From contig JASAOO010003215.1 in assembly GCA_030849075.1 (NCBI GenBank), positions 7,524 through 29,264 of the forward strand: DNA of 21,741 nucleotides, given 5' to 3'. How positions within the stretch are numbered: position 1 is the stretch's first letter; each line of letters begins with the position of its first letter. This stretch comes from Zelonia costaricensis (lineage: Eukaryota; Euglenozoa; Kinetoplastea; Trypanosomatida; Trypanosomatidae). A model generated the notes under the pieces. The model made no database searches, had not been told where the DNA came from, and saw nothing but the letters and a program-made list of their open reading frames with translations. Made by a program: the position numbers and the translations under genes. Positions 1 through 10,427 of the stretch are shown here, in pieces.

Positions 1-240
1 GTTCAGAGCACAGTGGCTGCTTCCGCTTACCCCTGTCCCCACTCGCGTGTGTAGAGACGGTGCAGCGCTGCGCTCTCTCTTGCCTTCTCTTGCTCCCTCC
101 TCGTGCGCGTGGGGAGGCGCCTAGAAACGTGGGGTGTGTCTCAGAGGTCGTGCAGGCGCACGCAGGAGGGCAGAGAAGAAACAGGACGATGTTTCGTGCA
201 AGGAGGTCGCCGGCGCTGAAAAACGACGAGCAGGGAGGAA

Positions 241-254
241 GGGGGGGGGGGGGG
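241..254. repeat. poly(G) run, 14 bp
   Basis: Uninterrupted run of 14 G on the plus strand (C on the leftward transcript). It is length-unstable simple sequence and prone to sequencing error. Confidence 0.9.
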
Positions 255-337
255 CAGATGAGCCAGATGCCGCGGCAGAGTGACCGGGACAGGCGACGGG
301 AAGGAGGGAGAAGGAGGTGGCAGGCCGCGCCGCAAAC

Positions 338-365
338 GAGTGTTGGCAGTCGAGTGTTGGCAATC
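338..365. repeat. 14-bp direct tandem duplication
   Basis: Two adjacent copies of GAGTGTTGGCARTC (338-351 and 352-365) differ only at one G/A position. This is probably a replication-slippage duplication in non-coding sequence. Confidence 0.85.
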
Positions 366-448
366 GAGAGCCAAGCAGAGCAGGGAGTTGTCTGAGCGAG
401 AAGGGCGAGCCGGCGGGTGCTTCGTTCACAGGGCACGCCAGGGGACCC

Positions 449-464
449 AAAAAAAAAAAAAAAA
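449..464. repeat. poly(A) run, 16 bp
   Basis: Uninterrupted run of 16 A on the plus strand, which is poly(U) in a leftward transcript. No start codon of a recognisable gene follows on the minus strand, so it is not assigned as a functional splice tract. Confidence 0.85.
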
Positions 465-3379
465 GCGCTGGCGGAGGGCAACTTCACACAACGACAAAAG
501 AATAGCGAGAGAGAGTCAGACTCAGGTGTGCGCGCTCCGTTCGCGTCCGTGCCTGCTGCGTGAGGCTCTTGGTGACTCGGGAATATCGCGGCAGTGGCGG
601 AGGGGTTTGTTGTTTTGGCCGGGTGGTCACAAACTGAAGAAGCGAAGGCGGGAAGAGGGCTGCAGTGCACGTCGAGGCGACGGGTATTCACAGTAGGCCT
701 GTAGCGCCTGCTGTGAAGACGTACGAGAGACGCGTCGGCTTTCAGGGAGTTCAAGATGGCAGGAACCCACACGCGCAAACGCACAGCCGGGAATAGAAAG
801 AGGGAGATATAGAGAAAGTGAGCGGCACACCCAGGGGGGAAAGAGGGGAGGGAGAGGGAGGGAGAAGGAGGGGGGAAAGGGCGCGAGCGCGAGGACGACG
901 ACGGTTGTGATGTGACGTACACCACCTGTCCGCACACGCCCAGCGACACGCGCGGAGAGGGTGGGTATAGGCGTACAAAGAGGGTGGAGGTGGTGTGGGG
1001 GCGGCTCCGGGGGAGGGGCGCGGAGAAGGCGATACAGAGGGAAGACCACTTTGGGAGCAGGAAGGGAAGAAGGGAAGGAGAAGGAACGGGCAAGGGGGAA
1101 AGGGGGGGTAGCCGTGGCCGATGCGACTCTTTTTCTCCTTTTTTTTTTTCGTCAGACGACGCTGCACGGAGGCCACCAAAACAAGAAAAAAGAAAGTAGA
1201 CCGCGAGCTTGTGTGTGTGTGAGAAGTCGCGCGCCTTTCTCAGGGCGAGAGTTTGGGTCGAGGGAGAGAGCGCCGAGATGCGGCTTGTGCGCGTATTGCG
1301 GCCTCCTTTGACGATCCCAGACTCGGCAGCCACGGCGCGGAGCGGCGCGTGCGGCAGTGTCCCAGCTGACGGTCTGTGCTTTGGCGAAGGTCGCCGAAAA
1401 CGAACGGAAAGGGGGAAAGTAAAGTGGAGAAAGGCAAGGAGGGGAAAGCGGGCACGCGGGCAGGGCAGCTGCCAGCGGATCGGCCACCACAGAAGCGCCT
1501 TGATGGAAGGGAAAGAGAGCGAGAGATGTGCAACCGGGAGGAGAAGTGGTGACGAGGAGTAGCACGCGAGGACACACGATCACAAAACACAAGTTCACTA
1601 AGGAACACGGACGCCCACACCCACACACACAAACACACGCGCACAACACAACGAGAAAAGAAAAAGCGCACGCAGGCGCCTCGTGCACCTCAAAGAAAAT
1701 AGTGAAACTGGGGTGAAGAGGGAGGGACAGGGGAAGAGCGGGGTGGGGGTTTGACGTCTCAGTCAGAGGAAGGCGAGGCAGGGACTGTGGGGGAAAGGCG
1801 GGCACGAAGAGGAACGCAGCCTGTGATGTTGCTTCACGGGGCGCCCTAGGTGCAAGCACAAGAAACGAATACAGAAACAACGGGGCAGCCGTGTGAGGAA
1901 AGAGCGAGTGGGCGAGAAGAAGAGAAAAGACGAGAGCGTCACTCGCAGGTGACCGGGAGAGGCACAAGGCAGTGAAACCGAGGGATGGGCGGCAGCGCTG
2001 AAGGCGGAGCAGACAACGAACACGCAAAGCAAAAACAGCGGCAACAGTATAGCACTCTTTTCACCAATTATCCCCCTTCTCTCAGCCTACACACACACGC
2101 GCGCGCGCCGTGCAAGTTGAGAGCGTCCTCGACGACGCCGTGGGGAGGCAACCAGCTCGTAGTGCTGGAGGAACGTTTCCAAGCTCTCCGCCGCAGCTTC
2201 GCACGTCGAGGCCCTTGGTACCTTGTGTGGGTGTCAGCGTGAGTGAGCAGCTGTGTAGACGGGGCCCGGTATTGGTGGTTCTTTGTCGGTCGTGAGATGT
2301 GTAGCACGCGACGTCGTGGGCGACTCGATTCTTAGTCTTTTTTGTGTCTGTTTTCTGTTGTATGATGTGACTCTCTGCAGGCGCTTCGTCCTTCTGTGAA
2401 GCTGTGCAGACGTCGACGCGAAGGTAGTGAAAGTGGTGAGGAGGAAATGGGGAAAGGGGGGAAAGAGGAGCCGCGGGGCAGCACGGGCTGCACTGGGGCA
2501 CACGGCGACGTGCAAGAACCGGCGTATGGGTGTGGAGGGGCGGGGATGAAACAGAGGGGAGCGGGCGGAAGAGGGAGAGTGGCAGGCGGTCGAGTGGCCG
2601 GCATCAGCGGAAGAGGAGAGAATGGCCACACCGAGAGAGAGGGAGTGCGGTGCCACGCATGCCCTCTGTCAGGCGGGGTTAGGGATGGACAGACGAGTTG
2701 CTGCAAACGCAGGCACGCCAAGCGGCGATGCTGTCAGCGGCCTCTCTCTCGGCTCCCTCCTGGTGTGCGCCCTTGCCTGCATAAACCCGACCGCGTGCAG
2801 CCGGACTCGCAGCAGGAGGCTCAGCGTTAACTTGCGTTCCTTCTCACTCGGCGTACCCCCCACACACGCACACACACACAAAGCTGACCCCGCGCTGCCT
2901 CCTTGTGCTTCATTCCTGTCCTCCATCGCTCAAGACAGGCAGAGCCTCTCGCGTGCGTCTCTTTTTTTTTTTCGTCAGTGTCTGCTGTTCGCAGAGCCGC
3001 TGCTGCATTCTCGATGGTAGGACGACGCGGCTGAGGTGCACCGTTGCTGAGGGCACAACACATGCAGCGGCAGGTCCGGTCCGCGAAACAGACCCCTCTT
3101 CCCGCGAAAACAAACAGAAAAAACGTAGCGGCGGCAGAAGACGCAGGGGGGGGCGAAACATGAGGCAGCGACGGTCGACTTTTCGGGAATCGCGGGAGAA
3201 GCACAACGAAGAGCGAACTTACGTGTGAGAAAGAGCGAGGAAGGCGGACACACGATCGATGCAGAGACCTGCGTATCTAAAGGGACGCTACTACTACGCA
3301 CACACACACGCCCACTGAACACAAATGTCAGCAGGGGGAAGCCGTGCTGCTCTGCTGCGGCAGCGTCGCGTGCTGTTGC

Positions 3380-5671
3380 TCAGGCCTTGCGCTGGAAGAA
3401 GTAGAGCGACGCCAGGGAGAAGGGAGGGTTCTGCGACTCGCCGACCTTCTCGTCGTTGAAGAGAAGCCACTTGCCGCTTGCGGCGTCCTTGATGTGGCAC
3501 ACATAGTGGCCTGTCCGCGCGCTCGCACCCATGTGACTGATCATCGCCGTCAGCTCGTACGCGGCGGCGCCGTCGGTCGCGGGCGTCGGCTTGGCAGCCG
3601 CGTCGGTGTTGCTGATCGACTCTATCGCCTGCTGCGGCTGCGGCTGCGGCTGCGGCTGCGCGGCCGCTACCTCGTCGGCGATGTCGGGATGGCTGAAGAT
3701 GTAGTCGATAGCCCGCTCCACATTCATGTTCGTCTGCAGCAGGGCGTAGCGCGCAACGTCCATGTCGATGCCCATGCTGATCACCGACACCAGCGCCACC
3801 TCGTCCACCTCCTGTGGCGCTGCGGCGGTAGCACTCCCGGCCCCATCGCCACGCGCGCGCCGCGCCGGTGAAGCGGCGGACGTCGGCATCGCAACCTCGT
3901 GGGGCTGCAGCCCCGTGCCGCGGTACGCGCTCAGCTCCAGCGCCTGCGGCACGTCCACGTAGGCGTCCATCTTCTTCGTGTTGTGTGTCGCGACATCAAA
4001 GTACGTGCGCCGAATGTACACTGGCAGCACATCCGGGAAGCTGGCAAGCCGCGTGACTGTCGCGTACGTGGCCGCCTCGGTGCACGCCTCGCAGCGGCAC
4101 TCAATGCTGTTTGGTGCAACCGCCGCCTGCAGACAGTCCTCCAGCGAGCAGCGCAGCCGCATCGCGTCCATCTCCGCCTCCGACGCCTTCGCCTCACTCG
4201 CGGCGCTCGCAATAGAGGCTGCCGCGGCCGGGTCGATTGGGATTGGCAGGGAGAGGCACTTGTCCATCTCGTATGTGTAGCGTACGCGCTGGCACTTGCT
4301 GCACTGCATCCGCTGCTCCATCACCATCTCCATGATGTCTGACGGGTGCGGGGGCGAGGGTGCGGTGGCGGCGCCGCCGGCACCGGTGCTGCTGCCGGTG
4401 CTGCTGCCGGCAGGCCGCACGTAGCGGCGCATTTCCTCAAGCAGATACAGCAGGTACTCTTGCGCGTCCTGCTGCGCCCCCGTGGAGAACTCGGGGTGCT
4501 GCTGCGCGTACACCTTCTTGAAGAGGCGGGGGCAGACGCCGTTGGCGCTCTCGTGGTCGGCCCGACTGAACTCGCCTGAGAGCAAGCCGGCCGCGAGGCG
4601 CTCCGTCTGACAGTGGCGGCAGCTGTACGGGTCAACCGTGCACTCTGCTTGATGCGGGGTCGACTTGGCGGGGTAAAAGGCGCTCTGGAACGGCGCCAGC
4701 GACATGAGGCACTGCACCACGGCGGCGAGGTAGCAGCTGTTGCCGATGTTCTCGATCCCGGTGTGACCCGGCCCGTGCGCGGGCACGAGCGACGCGCCTG
4801 CCTCCGTGATCTTATTGAAGTCGAACTGCGAGGAATAGTCGTACTCGAGCTCGCCCATCGTCTTGGCCGTCTTCTTGGCCGTGTGGACATCGATGCCGAA
4901 GTGGGCCATGTGCGCGGCGAAGTGCACGTCCTCGACATCGTCGTCGCAGGCGTAGCAGTAGTAGTCGGCCCCCTGCGCCGTCACAGTGCCCAGCTTCACG
5001 CACGCCGGGTGGCCCGTCTGCTGGTAGTGCAGCAGTGCGTGGCCCTTGCCACCCGACTCGGGGCGAGGGCAGCCAACGGCGCCGCACGTGACGCACATCC
5101 AGTTGTTGACGTGGCACCCGCAGCCCTCTACGGAGCACAAGTCCTCGGACGTGGGCGGGGCCGCCGCAGAGTACGCGCTTGCGAGCTGCTCCAGGCAGAC
5201 CAGGTGCGGGCACTGCGGCTTCTGCACGTAGCCGGCCCCACCCTCCGCCGCGTTGTCCTGCGCGCCGGGCACGGGTGCGTTGATGATGCCGCTGTACGCC
5301 TCGACCGCGAGATCGGGCACCTGCGCAAACTGCACCTGGCAGTCGGCGCAGCACACAGCCGTCTCGTACTCCTTTGGGGCGACGACGCCAAGGTAGTTGA
5401 CATCCCGCACCTCCGGCACCTCCTGCGCCGGCAGCTCCTTGACGGTGGTGTACACGACATGCGACTCGTGCAGCGCGGCATGCTTGTCCAGGTGCTCGCC
5501 GCAGACTCCGGTGTGGCAGGCCATGCACACGTACACGCCGTCCCCGTGGCGGCAGGTGCGGCAGCAGTACGCACACTCGTCGCGGTGCACCGTCTTGCCA
5601 GCGAACGGCGCCACCATCGCAGACTCGTCCCACGCGTGCGGGCACGCCTCCTCCGTCACGGTGAAGGGCAT
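3380..5671 (-). CDS. ubiquitin carboxyl-terminal hydrolase, USP5/isopeptidase T type (C19)
   Basis: Predicted 763-residue cysteine protease of the USP family, closest in layout to USP5, which trims unanchored polyubiquitin chains into monomers. In order: a Cys/His-rich variant zinc finger (about 10-95; C33, C36, C49, C52, H60, H64), a ZnF-UBP domain (about 154-250), then the catalytic domain. The Cys box reads GNSCYL (nucleophile C313). The QQDAQEYLLYL motif is at about 400. The His box reads GHYVCHIK (H722), with Asp in FNDEKV (D740). One UBA domain (about 624-665, ending DYIFSHPD) is inserted before the His box, followed by a QP-repeat linker. The phrase RGTGLQP before the UBA is also shared with USP5. 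The start is the ATG at 5671; the frame continues 11 codons to a TTG, but the first ATG after the predicted splice acceptor fits better. Human USP5 has two UBAs; only one is visible here. Confidence 0.93.
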   Translation of the reverse strand: MPFTVTEEACPHAWDESAMVAPFAGKTVHRDECAYCCRTCRHGDGVYVCMACHTGVCGEHLDKHAALHESHVVYTTVKELPAQEVPEVRDVNYLGVVAPKEYETAVCCADCQVQFAQVPDLAVEAYSGIINAPVPGAQDNAAEGGAGYVQKPQCPHLVCLEQLASAYSAAAPPTSEDLCSVEGCGCHVNNWMCVTCGAVGCPRPESGGKGHALLHYQQTGHPACVKLGTVTAQGADYYCYACDDDVEDVHFAAHMAHFGIDVHTAKKTAKTMGELEYDYSSQFDFNKITEAGASLVPAHGPGHTGIENIGNSCYLAAVVQCLMSLAPFQSAFYPAKSTPHQAECTVDPYSCRHCQTERLAAGLLSGEFSRADHESANGVCPRLFKKVYAQQHPEFSTGAQQDAQEYLLYLLEEMRRYVRPAGSSTGSSTGAGGAATAPSPPHPSDIMEMVMEQRMQCSKCQRVRYTYEMDKCLSLPIPIDPAAAASIASAASEAKASEAEMDAMRLRCSLEDCLQAAVAPNSIECRCEACTEAATYATVTRLASFPDVLPVYIRRTYFDVATHNTKKMDAYVDVPQALELSAYRGTGLQPHEVAMPTSAASPARRARGDGAGSATAAAPQEVDEVALVSVISMGIDMDVARYALLQTNMNVERAIDYIFSHPDIADEVAAAQPQPQPQPQQAIESISNTDAAAKPTPATDGAAAYELTAMISHMGASARTGHYVCHIKDAASGKWLLFNDEKVGESQNPPFSLASLYFFQRKA
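3632..3661. repeat. 6-bp coding repeat (CTGCGG) encoding a Gln-Pro linker
   Basis: Four perfect CTGCGG hexamers plus a partial one lie inside the deubiquitinase gene. On the minus strand they encode alternating Gln-Pro, forming a short linker between the UBA domain and the C-terminal part of the catalytic domain. Length variation between strains is likely. Confidence 0.85.
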
Positions 5672-5714
5672 GGTGCGCAGTGAGAGGGTGCCACCGGGGA
5701 GCAACCAACCAACA

Positions 5715-5757
5715 CTCTACCACGGAGAGAAGCAACAAGGGAAAAAAAAAAGACGAG
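5715..5757 (-). promoter_or_regulatory. predicted trans-splice acceptor of the USP5-like gene
   Basis: On the minus strand a T-rich tract (about 5757-5725, with ten consecutive T) is followed by the first AG at 5718-5717 and a second at 5716-5715. The predicted 5'UTR is about 45 nt and contains no ATG before 5671, which supports that start. Confidence 0.65.
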
Positions 5758-5796
5758 CGCGCACCCTGCACAAGGGCCGGTGAGAACAACCGCAAT

Positions 5797-5818
5797 ACAC
5801 ACACACACACACACACAC
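5797..5818. repeat. (AC)11 dinucleotide microsatellite
   Basis: Perfect AC repeat of 22 bp, about 125 bp upstream of the USP5-like start. CA repeats are common in trypanosomatid spacers. Confidence 0.95.
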
Positions 5819-7394
5819 CAAAAGCGACGTGCGGCGAGAGGTAACCCAAGACAAAAGTCGCACGAATGCCACACGTGATTGACAGCCAGCCCGGGGTGAC
5901 GGGTGGAAGGAAAGCTCGGGCTGAGAGTTGGGAGCGCGTTGTAGAAGATATTAAAAAAGGGGTGGGAGGGATATGGCCCGGCGTGGCAGTGGTCAGCGAG
6001 AGGCGAGTGGTTGGGGGATAGAGCTGGTGAGCGCCGCGTTATTTTTTTTTTTTTTTGGGGGGTCGTCGGAATGAGCAGGGAAAGACAGAGGAGCGCGATA
6101 GACAGGAATAGTGAGAGCTGCATCTTCTGGTGTATTTCTTTTTTTTTTCCTTTTTTCCTTTTGCCTGAAAATCTGTCGCAGTACACTGACAGATGTTTCC
6201 CTGAGTGGGAGTGAGGGAGGAGGCGTGGGGAGTGTCGGCACCGCAAAGGGCCCCAGCATCGGAGGTGGTGCGGCGCTGATGCGAAGCGGCTGCATGGCAT
6301 CGCCGTGGCACCGCCACCGCCGCCACAGGTAGATCTTTGCGTGAATGATAGCTTCTCGGGCGTTGCACCTTCCGGCGCGGATCTGGCTGAGCCCCACGCC
6401 GCGCACCGCACGCCCATGCACCACGGCAAACGGGGCAGAGAGGCCGCAAACTGTGGGTATGAGGAGGCGAAGAAAGGAAACGAAGGCGGAGAAGGGGATT
6501 GGTGAAGAAGAACACACAAACGCGGTGAGGGGGGGCGAAGGGGAGGGAGACGCGTGTGAAAGGCGCAGGCCTGAAGGCTACACGAAAAGGTAAAGAGGAA
6601 GCAAGGGGGTGTGCCGTCGTCAAGTGACTGCACAGGTCGGAAGCGCTTGCAGGAAGAGTTTCACAGCAAAAGAAAAGGGGACAGGGAGGACGTCATGCGA
6701 TGGCGTCTGTATAGTCGCGCGCGTAGCCTTGCGATGCAAGGCAAAAGTGTGGGGGTGAAGCCTGTGGAAGGGCGTGTGTGTGAGAGAGAGAAAGCTCAGG
6801 AAGAAAAAGGGAAAAGACGAAGACAGTGTGTCAAACGTCGCAGGGCAGGACGCGAAAGAAGGCGTGCGGGGCTGTGTGTGAAAAGGGCGTAGCTGTGGCG
6901 GTGGTGTAGAGGCGGGGGAGGGGGGAGTCGAGACAGAGCAGGTTAAGGTCGCCAAAATCAACGCATACACCTACACACTCACACACGGAGAAAACACGCC
7001 CAGGTTGTACACACTTCGAGAAAGAGAGGTAGTGAGCTCAAAACAGAGAGTGAGAGGAACGCTTGCCGGGCAAAACAAAAAGGAAGCGAAAACACGAGAC
7101 GGGCGGAGTCCACGGAGTCAGGAGGCGGCCCACGAAGAACGGCGGCGCGGACGCTCAACCCAGCGACCACGGGAAGTACCGCTGCACCACTTCTGAACCC
7201 GGCCTCTCCCTCTCCTCTCAACCCTCACTCTATCCTGTGTTTTGCAGGTCTGCGGAGAAGGAGGAGCGTGCCATGAAGAAGAGGCGTTTGTGTGACAACG
7301 CTAGGGCACAGGCACGGGCCCCCTCCCCCCCCCCCTACACACCAACCCCACTGCTGTTGCCGTTGTTCCATTTTCATCCGATCTCAGCATGGTC

Positions 7395-7457
7395 GGGGGG
7401 GGGGGGGGGGGGGCAACTGCGTGTGCAAGGCAACTCCGCTCTTGAAGGGGGGGGGGG
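7395..7457. repeat. paired poly(G) runs (19 and 11 bp)
   Basis: G19 at 7395-7413 and G11 at 7447-7457 on the plus strand, about 430-370 bp downstream (leftward) of the hydratase stop codon. A leftward transcript would carry long C-runs. The DNA plus strand could form G-quadruplex structures. Confidence 0.85.
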
Positions 7458-7828
7458 CCAAAGAACGTTGGGTCTCTCGACTGCGCCGCGTGGCAAGCAC
7501 GTTTTGGAGCAAAACAAAAAGTGTGTAAGGGTGACACAGGGAGACGCGCGTAGCGAGGGAAAGGTGAAAGTGGAAGTGGAGCGTGTTGTCAGCCGAGCTG
7601 GCTGCAGCGAGGCAGGGTGCTGCGGGGAAGAGGCGCAAGCGAGGCGAAAGGGGGCACCGCGACGTTCGGGATACTTAACAAAGAAAAAAAAACCGAAGGA
7701 AGCGCGTGCACGCGCATCGTGGTCAGTCAGGGTACATCGGAGCAAGCCGCAGCCGTTCGCGCGGCCTCCCTGTCCTGCATCACACTATTCCACTCTGGCG
7801 CCGCCGCACGTGCCGCTGCGATGCTGCC

Positions 7829-8632
7829 CTACTTGTTCTGGAACTGCGGTGCCCGCTTCTCGATGAAGGCCGTCATGCCCTCCTTGCGGTCGTGAGTCGA
7901 GAAGGTGGCGTTGAATACCATTGCCTCATACGCGAGCCCCGCCTCGAGCGTCGTCTCCTGCGATGCGTTCACTGCCATCTTGGCCATCCTCACCGCCACC
8001 TGGCTGAAGCCCGCAATCTTCTCCGCCATCTTCATGGCGGTCGGCATCAGCTCCTCGTGCTTCACCACACGCGACACCATGCCAGCCCGCTCCGCCTCCG
8101 CCGCCGTGTACGTGTTGCCAGTCAGCACCCACTCCATTGCGCGCGCCTTGCCAATCATGCGCGGCAGCCGCTGCGTGCCGCCAAGCCCAGGGATTGTGGC
8201 CAGCTTGATCTCCGGCTGCCCGAACTTGGCCTCTTCGCTGGCGACGATGATGTCGCAGCACATGGCGAGCTCGCAACCACCGCCAAGGGCAAAGCCGTTG
8301 ACCGCGGCGATGATCGGCTTGCCAATTCGGCCGATGCGGGTGAGCGCTTTCAGCTCGTTGTTCATGAGACTCTCGGAAAAGGTTCGGTCCTTCATCGACT
8401 TAATGTCCGCCCCGGCGACAAAGGCGCGACCCTCGCCGGTGATGATGAACGCCGCGCAGGACGGGTCCTTGTCGTACTTCTCCAGGTGCCCCATGAGCCC
8501 CTCCGCGACAGCCCTGTTGAGCGCGTTCAGCTGCGTCGGGCGGTTGATCGTGAGCGTCACGACGGGGCCAACGTGCGCCATTTTCACCGCCGGCTGCGCG
8601 GCACAGCGGATAATGTGCGCGCAGCGGAACAT
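7829..8632 (-). CDS. enoyl-CoA hydratase, mitochondrial (crotonase family)
   Basis: Predicted 267-residue crotonase-fold enzyme that hydrates trans-2-enoyl-CoA to 3-hydroxyacyl-CoA in beta-oxidation. It resembles ECHS1 along its whole length. Visible motifs are NRPTQLNALN near residue 30, the oxyanion-hole segments FVAGADI (71-77) and GGGCELAM (117-124), FGQPEI (137-142) and GGTQRL. The two catalytic glutamates correspond to E121 and E141. The C-terminal DRKEGMTAFIEKR is also typical. The N-terminus MFRCAHIIRCAAQ, with basic residues and no acidic ones, looks like a mitochondrial presequence. The reading frame stays open for another 122 codons upstream, but that part is Pro/Ser-rich and contains the splice-acceptor tract, so the ATG at 8632 is chosen. 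A related activity such as short-chain hydratase/isomerase cannot be excluded. Confidence 0.92.
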   Translation of the reverse strand: MFRCAHIIRCAAQPAVKMAHVGPVVTLTINRPTQLNALNRAVAEGLMGHLEKYDKDPSCAAFIITGEGRAFVAGADIKSMKDRTFSESLMNNELKALTRIGRIGKPIIAAVNGFALGGGCELAMCCDIIVASEEAKFGQPEIKLATIPGLGGTQRLPRMIGKARAMEWVLTGNTYTAAEAERAGMVSRVVKHEELMPTAMKMAEKIAGFSQVAVRMAKMAVNASQETTLEAGLAYEAMVFNATFSTHDRKEGMTAFIEKRAPQFQNK

Positions 8633-8653
8633 CGACACGGATGCGATTATTGA

Positions 8654-8677
8654 CTGAACCAAAAGGAAAAAAGAGAG
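8654..8677 (-). promoter_or_regulatory. predicted trans-splice acceptor of enoyl-CoA hydratase
   Basis: On the minus strand the tract CTCTCTTTTTTCCTTTT (8677-8661) is followed by the first AG at 8655-8654. This leaves a 21-nt 5'UTR with no ATG before 8632, and it rules out the longer N-terminus. Confidence 0.75.
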
Positions 8678-10427
8678 CGTGCAGCTCGAATTCAGGGCGC
8701 AACGAGGGGGTGGGGTGGGCACGAAGGGACTGTGGGGAGTCGAGTGAGGGGAAGAAGAAGAGGTTAGCCGGCGGCGTGTGGTCGACGGAGGCGAAAGCGT
8801 GGGGAGGACGGGTGGGGAGAGGAGGCGGGGTTCGGGGGCAGCTGGGCTGCGCAAAAGCACACGGCAGTGGCGAGGGAGTAGCGCGCCAGCAAGTAACGTG
8901 AGCGCCGGTGGAAGCACCGCAGTGTTTATGGTGTGGGGAGGGGGGACAAGGGAGCCAGAGGGGGTAGTGAAGGGGTGAAAGCGAGGCTGAACGGGCACTC
9001 CGTCAGGGCAACGCGCAGCACTGGTGGTGGTGAGCTTCCCGTGCGGCTATTCTGCCGAGTGGGAGCTCGCCGCGGTCCCGGCTCTCCCCTCCCTTTGAGT
9101 GCTTCTCGAAACCGTTGCCGAGACCCGAGCAGGCGTCGCCGACCCTTCACGAAGCAGAGGGCGCGGCAGGGAGGGGGGCGGTAGTGCCACGTGGGGTGTC
9201 AGGGCGAGGGCGGCCGTGCGAGTGTCGGCGCAGTGCGACGCGGTAATTGCCGCACGGCAGCCACGTGACAAGGACCTGCGGTGTTCTTTCTGTGTACACG
9301 CCTGCCGGGCTTGGCGTTGCGAAGAAGCCGGAAAAAAAAAGGGAGAAGGAGTCATCGCCGCCTTCCCACACACGCCGTATTGCGGGGTTGTCGGGAGTTC
9401 AGCCACCGTGCAGTTTTTTTTCTCATGTTACGTGGAGGGGTGAGACGGGGGCACGTAGCAAGGTCAATATGAGGAAAAGGGGGGCGCAACCGCACACACG
9501 CACGCCCGCCCACCGGCGCTCACAAACGCGCGTTTATGCCAGGCGTAAAGGGAAGGAGTTGAGTGCGGAGAAACGGAAAGAAGGGAAGAGGGTGGGCCGA
9601 AAAAACGAACGCACATTCACACGCGCACGAGCGGAAAGGGGAAAACAGACACAGCACCACCTTAGTGTGGCGCGTGCACGCGTACACGGACGTGCGTGCT
9701 GACCAGCAAAGCAACGCGCAGTCACGCAGCTCTCGAGAACGGGAAGGGGCAAAACAGAAACGAGAAGAAAGGGGGGACACGCACGGAGTGAGAAAGACGA
9801 AAAGAGCGACGAGAGAGACTCGCGCGAAATGGACATGGAAGCACAAGGGGAGCACCTCGGGTGTTGGGCAAAGAAGTGGAGGGCCCTTTCCTGCGCACGA
9901 TGCGGGAAGAAAACCGGTAAGAGGTAGTGGTGACGCCGACCCAGGCAAACGCACAGAGGAGGGGGGGGGTGACGTCGTCCGCCGTCCTTGCACAGCGGCA
10001 CCCACAACACTCAACGAGAAAGCAATACAAACAGGTACCGCGAACGTGACGTCAAGGGCGACAAACACAAGTGTGCGCAAAACGCAAGAAAAAATGAAAA
10101 GTGGAGAAGAGGAGAGCACTGAAAAAAAAAAAAGAGCGGAGACGTAAGTGGTTCCATGAAGCGGAGGTGGGTTAGTTTCGTTGCCTGTCATAAAGACGGA
10201 GTCAGCTCCCTCTGTACCCCAGATGACCTTTCTTTTGCCAGAACACCATGAACGCAAAACGGCATAGGAAGCACGCTCAGGAGCCGTGTCAGGGAAGAGA
10301 GAAGAAAAGGCGAAAAACAACACGCACAACACCGCTGGTACATTCAGCACCAGACACGCAGGCGGGTGTGCGGACGTGGAGAGCAAGTGGAAGAGGTCGG
10401 GCAGTGGGGACAGTTCTGTACCCGCAC

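Larger units (their letters stand above)
1..3379. other. gene-free 3' flank of the USP5-like gene
   Basis: No convincing gene is visible here. The plus strand is strongly purine-rich (long G/A stretches), so a leftward transcript would be C/U-rich, as expected for a trypanosomatid 3'UTR or intercistronic spacer. It holds a run of 14 G (241-254), a run of 16 A (449-464), a 14-bp tandem duplication (338-365) and a CA-rich patch near 2868-2880. Patches at roughly 2050-2450 and 2640-3100 are of more balanced composition. Open frames on both strands translate to Arg/Gly/Glu-rich or Ser/Pro/Leu-rich low-complexity protein without domains. The part nearest 3379 is inferred to be the 3'UTR of the deubiquitinase gene. 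How far that UTR reaches cannot be seen. Confidence 0.7.
5672..7828. other. gene-free spacer / enoyl-CoA hydratase 3'UTR
   Basis: These 2157 bp hold the 3'UTR of the hydratase and the splice signals of the next gene. The plus strand is purine-rich. The stretch contains an (AC)11 repeat, T-runs at about 6043-6056 and 6139-6148 on the plus strand, a run of 11 C (7325-7335), and G-runs of 19 (7395-7413) and 11 (7447-7457). Long frames exist on both strands, but they are low-complexity and match no family I recognise. No RNA gene was seen. Confidence 0.7.

Noticed and set aside
1152..2027. 291-codon open frame on the minus strand
   Set aside because: Repetitive Leu/Ser/Pro/Val composition encoded by simple CA-type sequence; no domain and no coherent start context.
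4613..5683. 356-codon plus-strand frame opposite the USP5-like gene
   Set aside because: Antisense shadow of a well-supported gene; its His/Arg/Val/Leu-rich sequence is typical of reverse frames of GC3-rich coding DNA.
7706..8653. 315- and 250-codon plus-strand frames opposite enoyl-CoA hydratase
   Set aside because: Antisense shadows. The minus strand carries the intact crotonase motifs, a proper start and a splice acceptor.
8633..8998. 122-residue N-terminal extension of the hydratase
   Set aside because: It is Pro/Ser-rich and contains the predicted acceptor tract, so it would not be in the mature mRNA.
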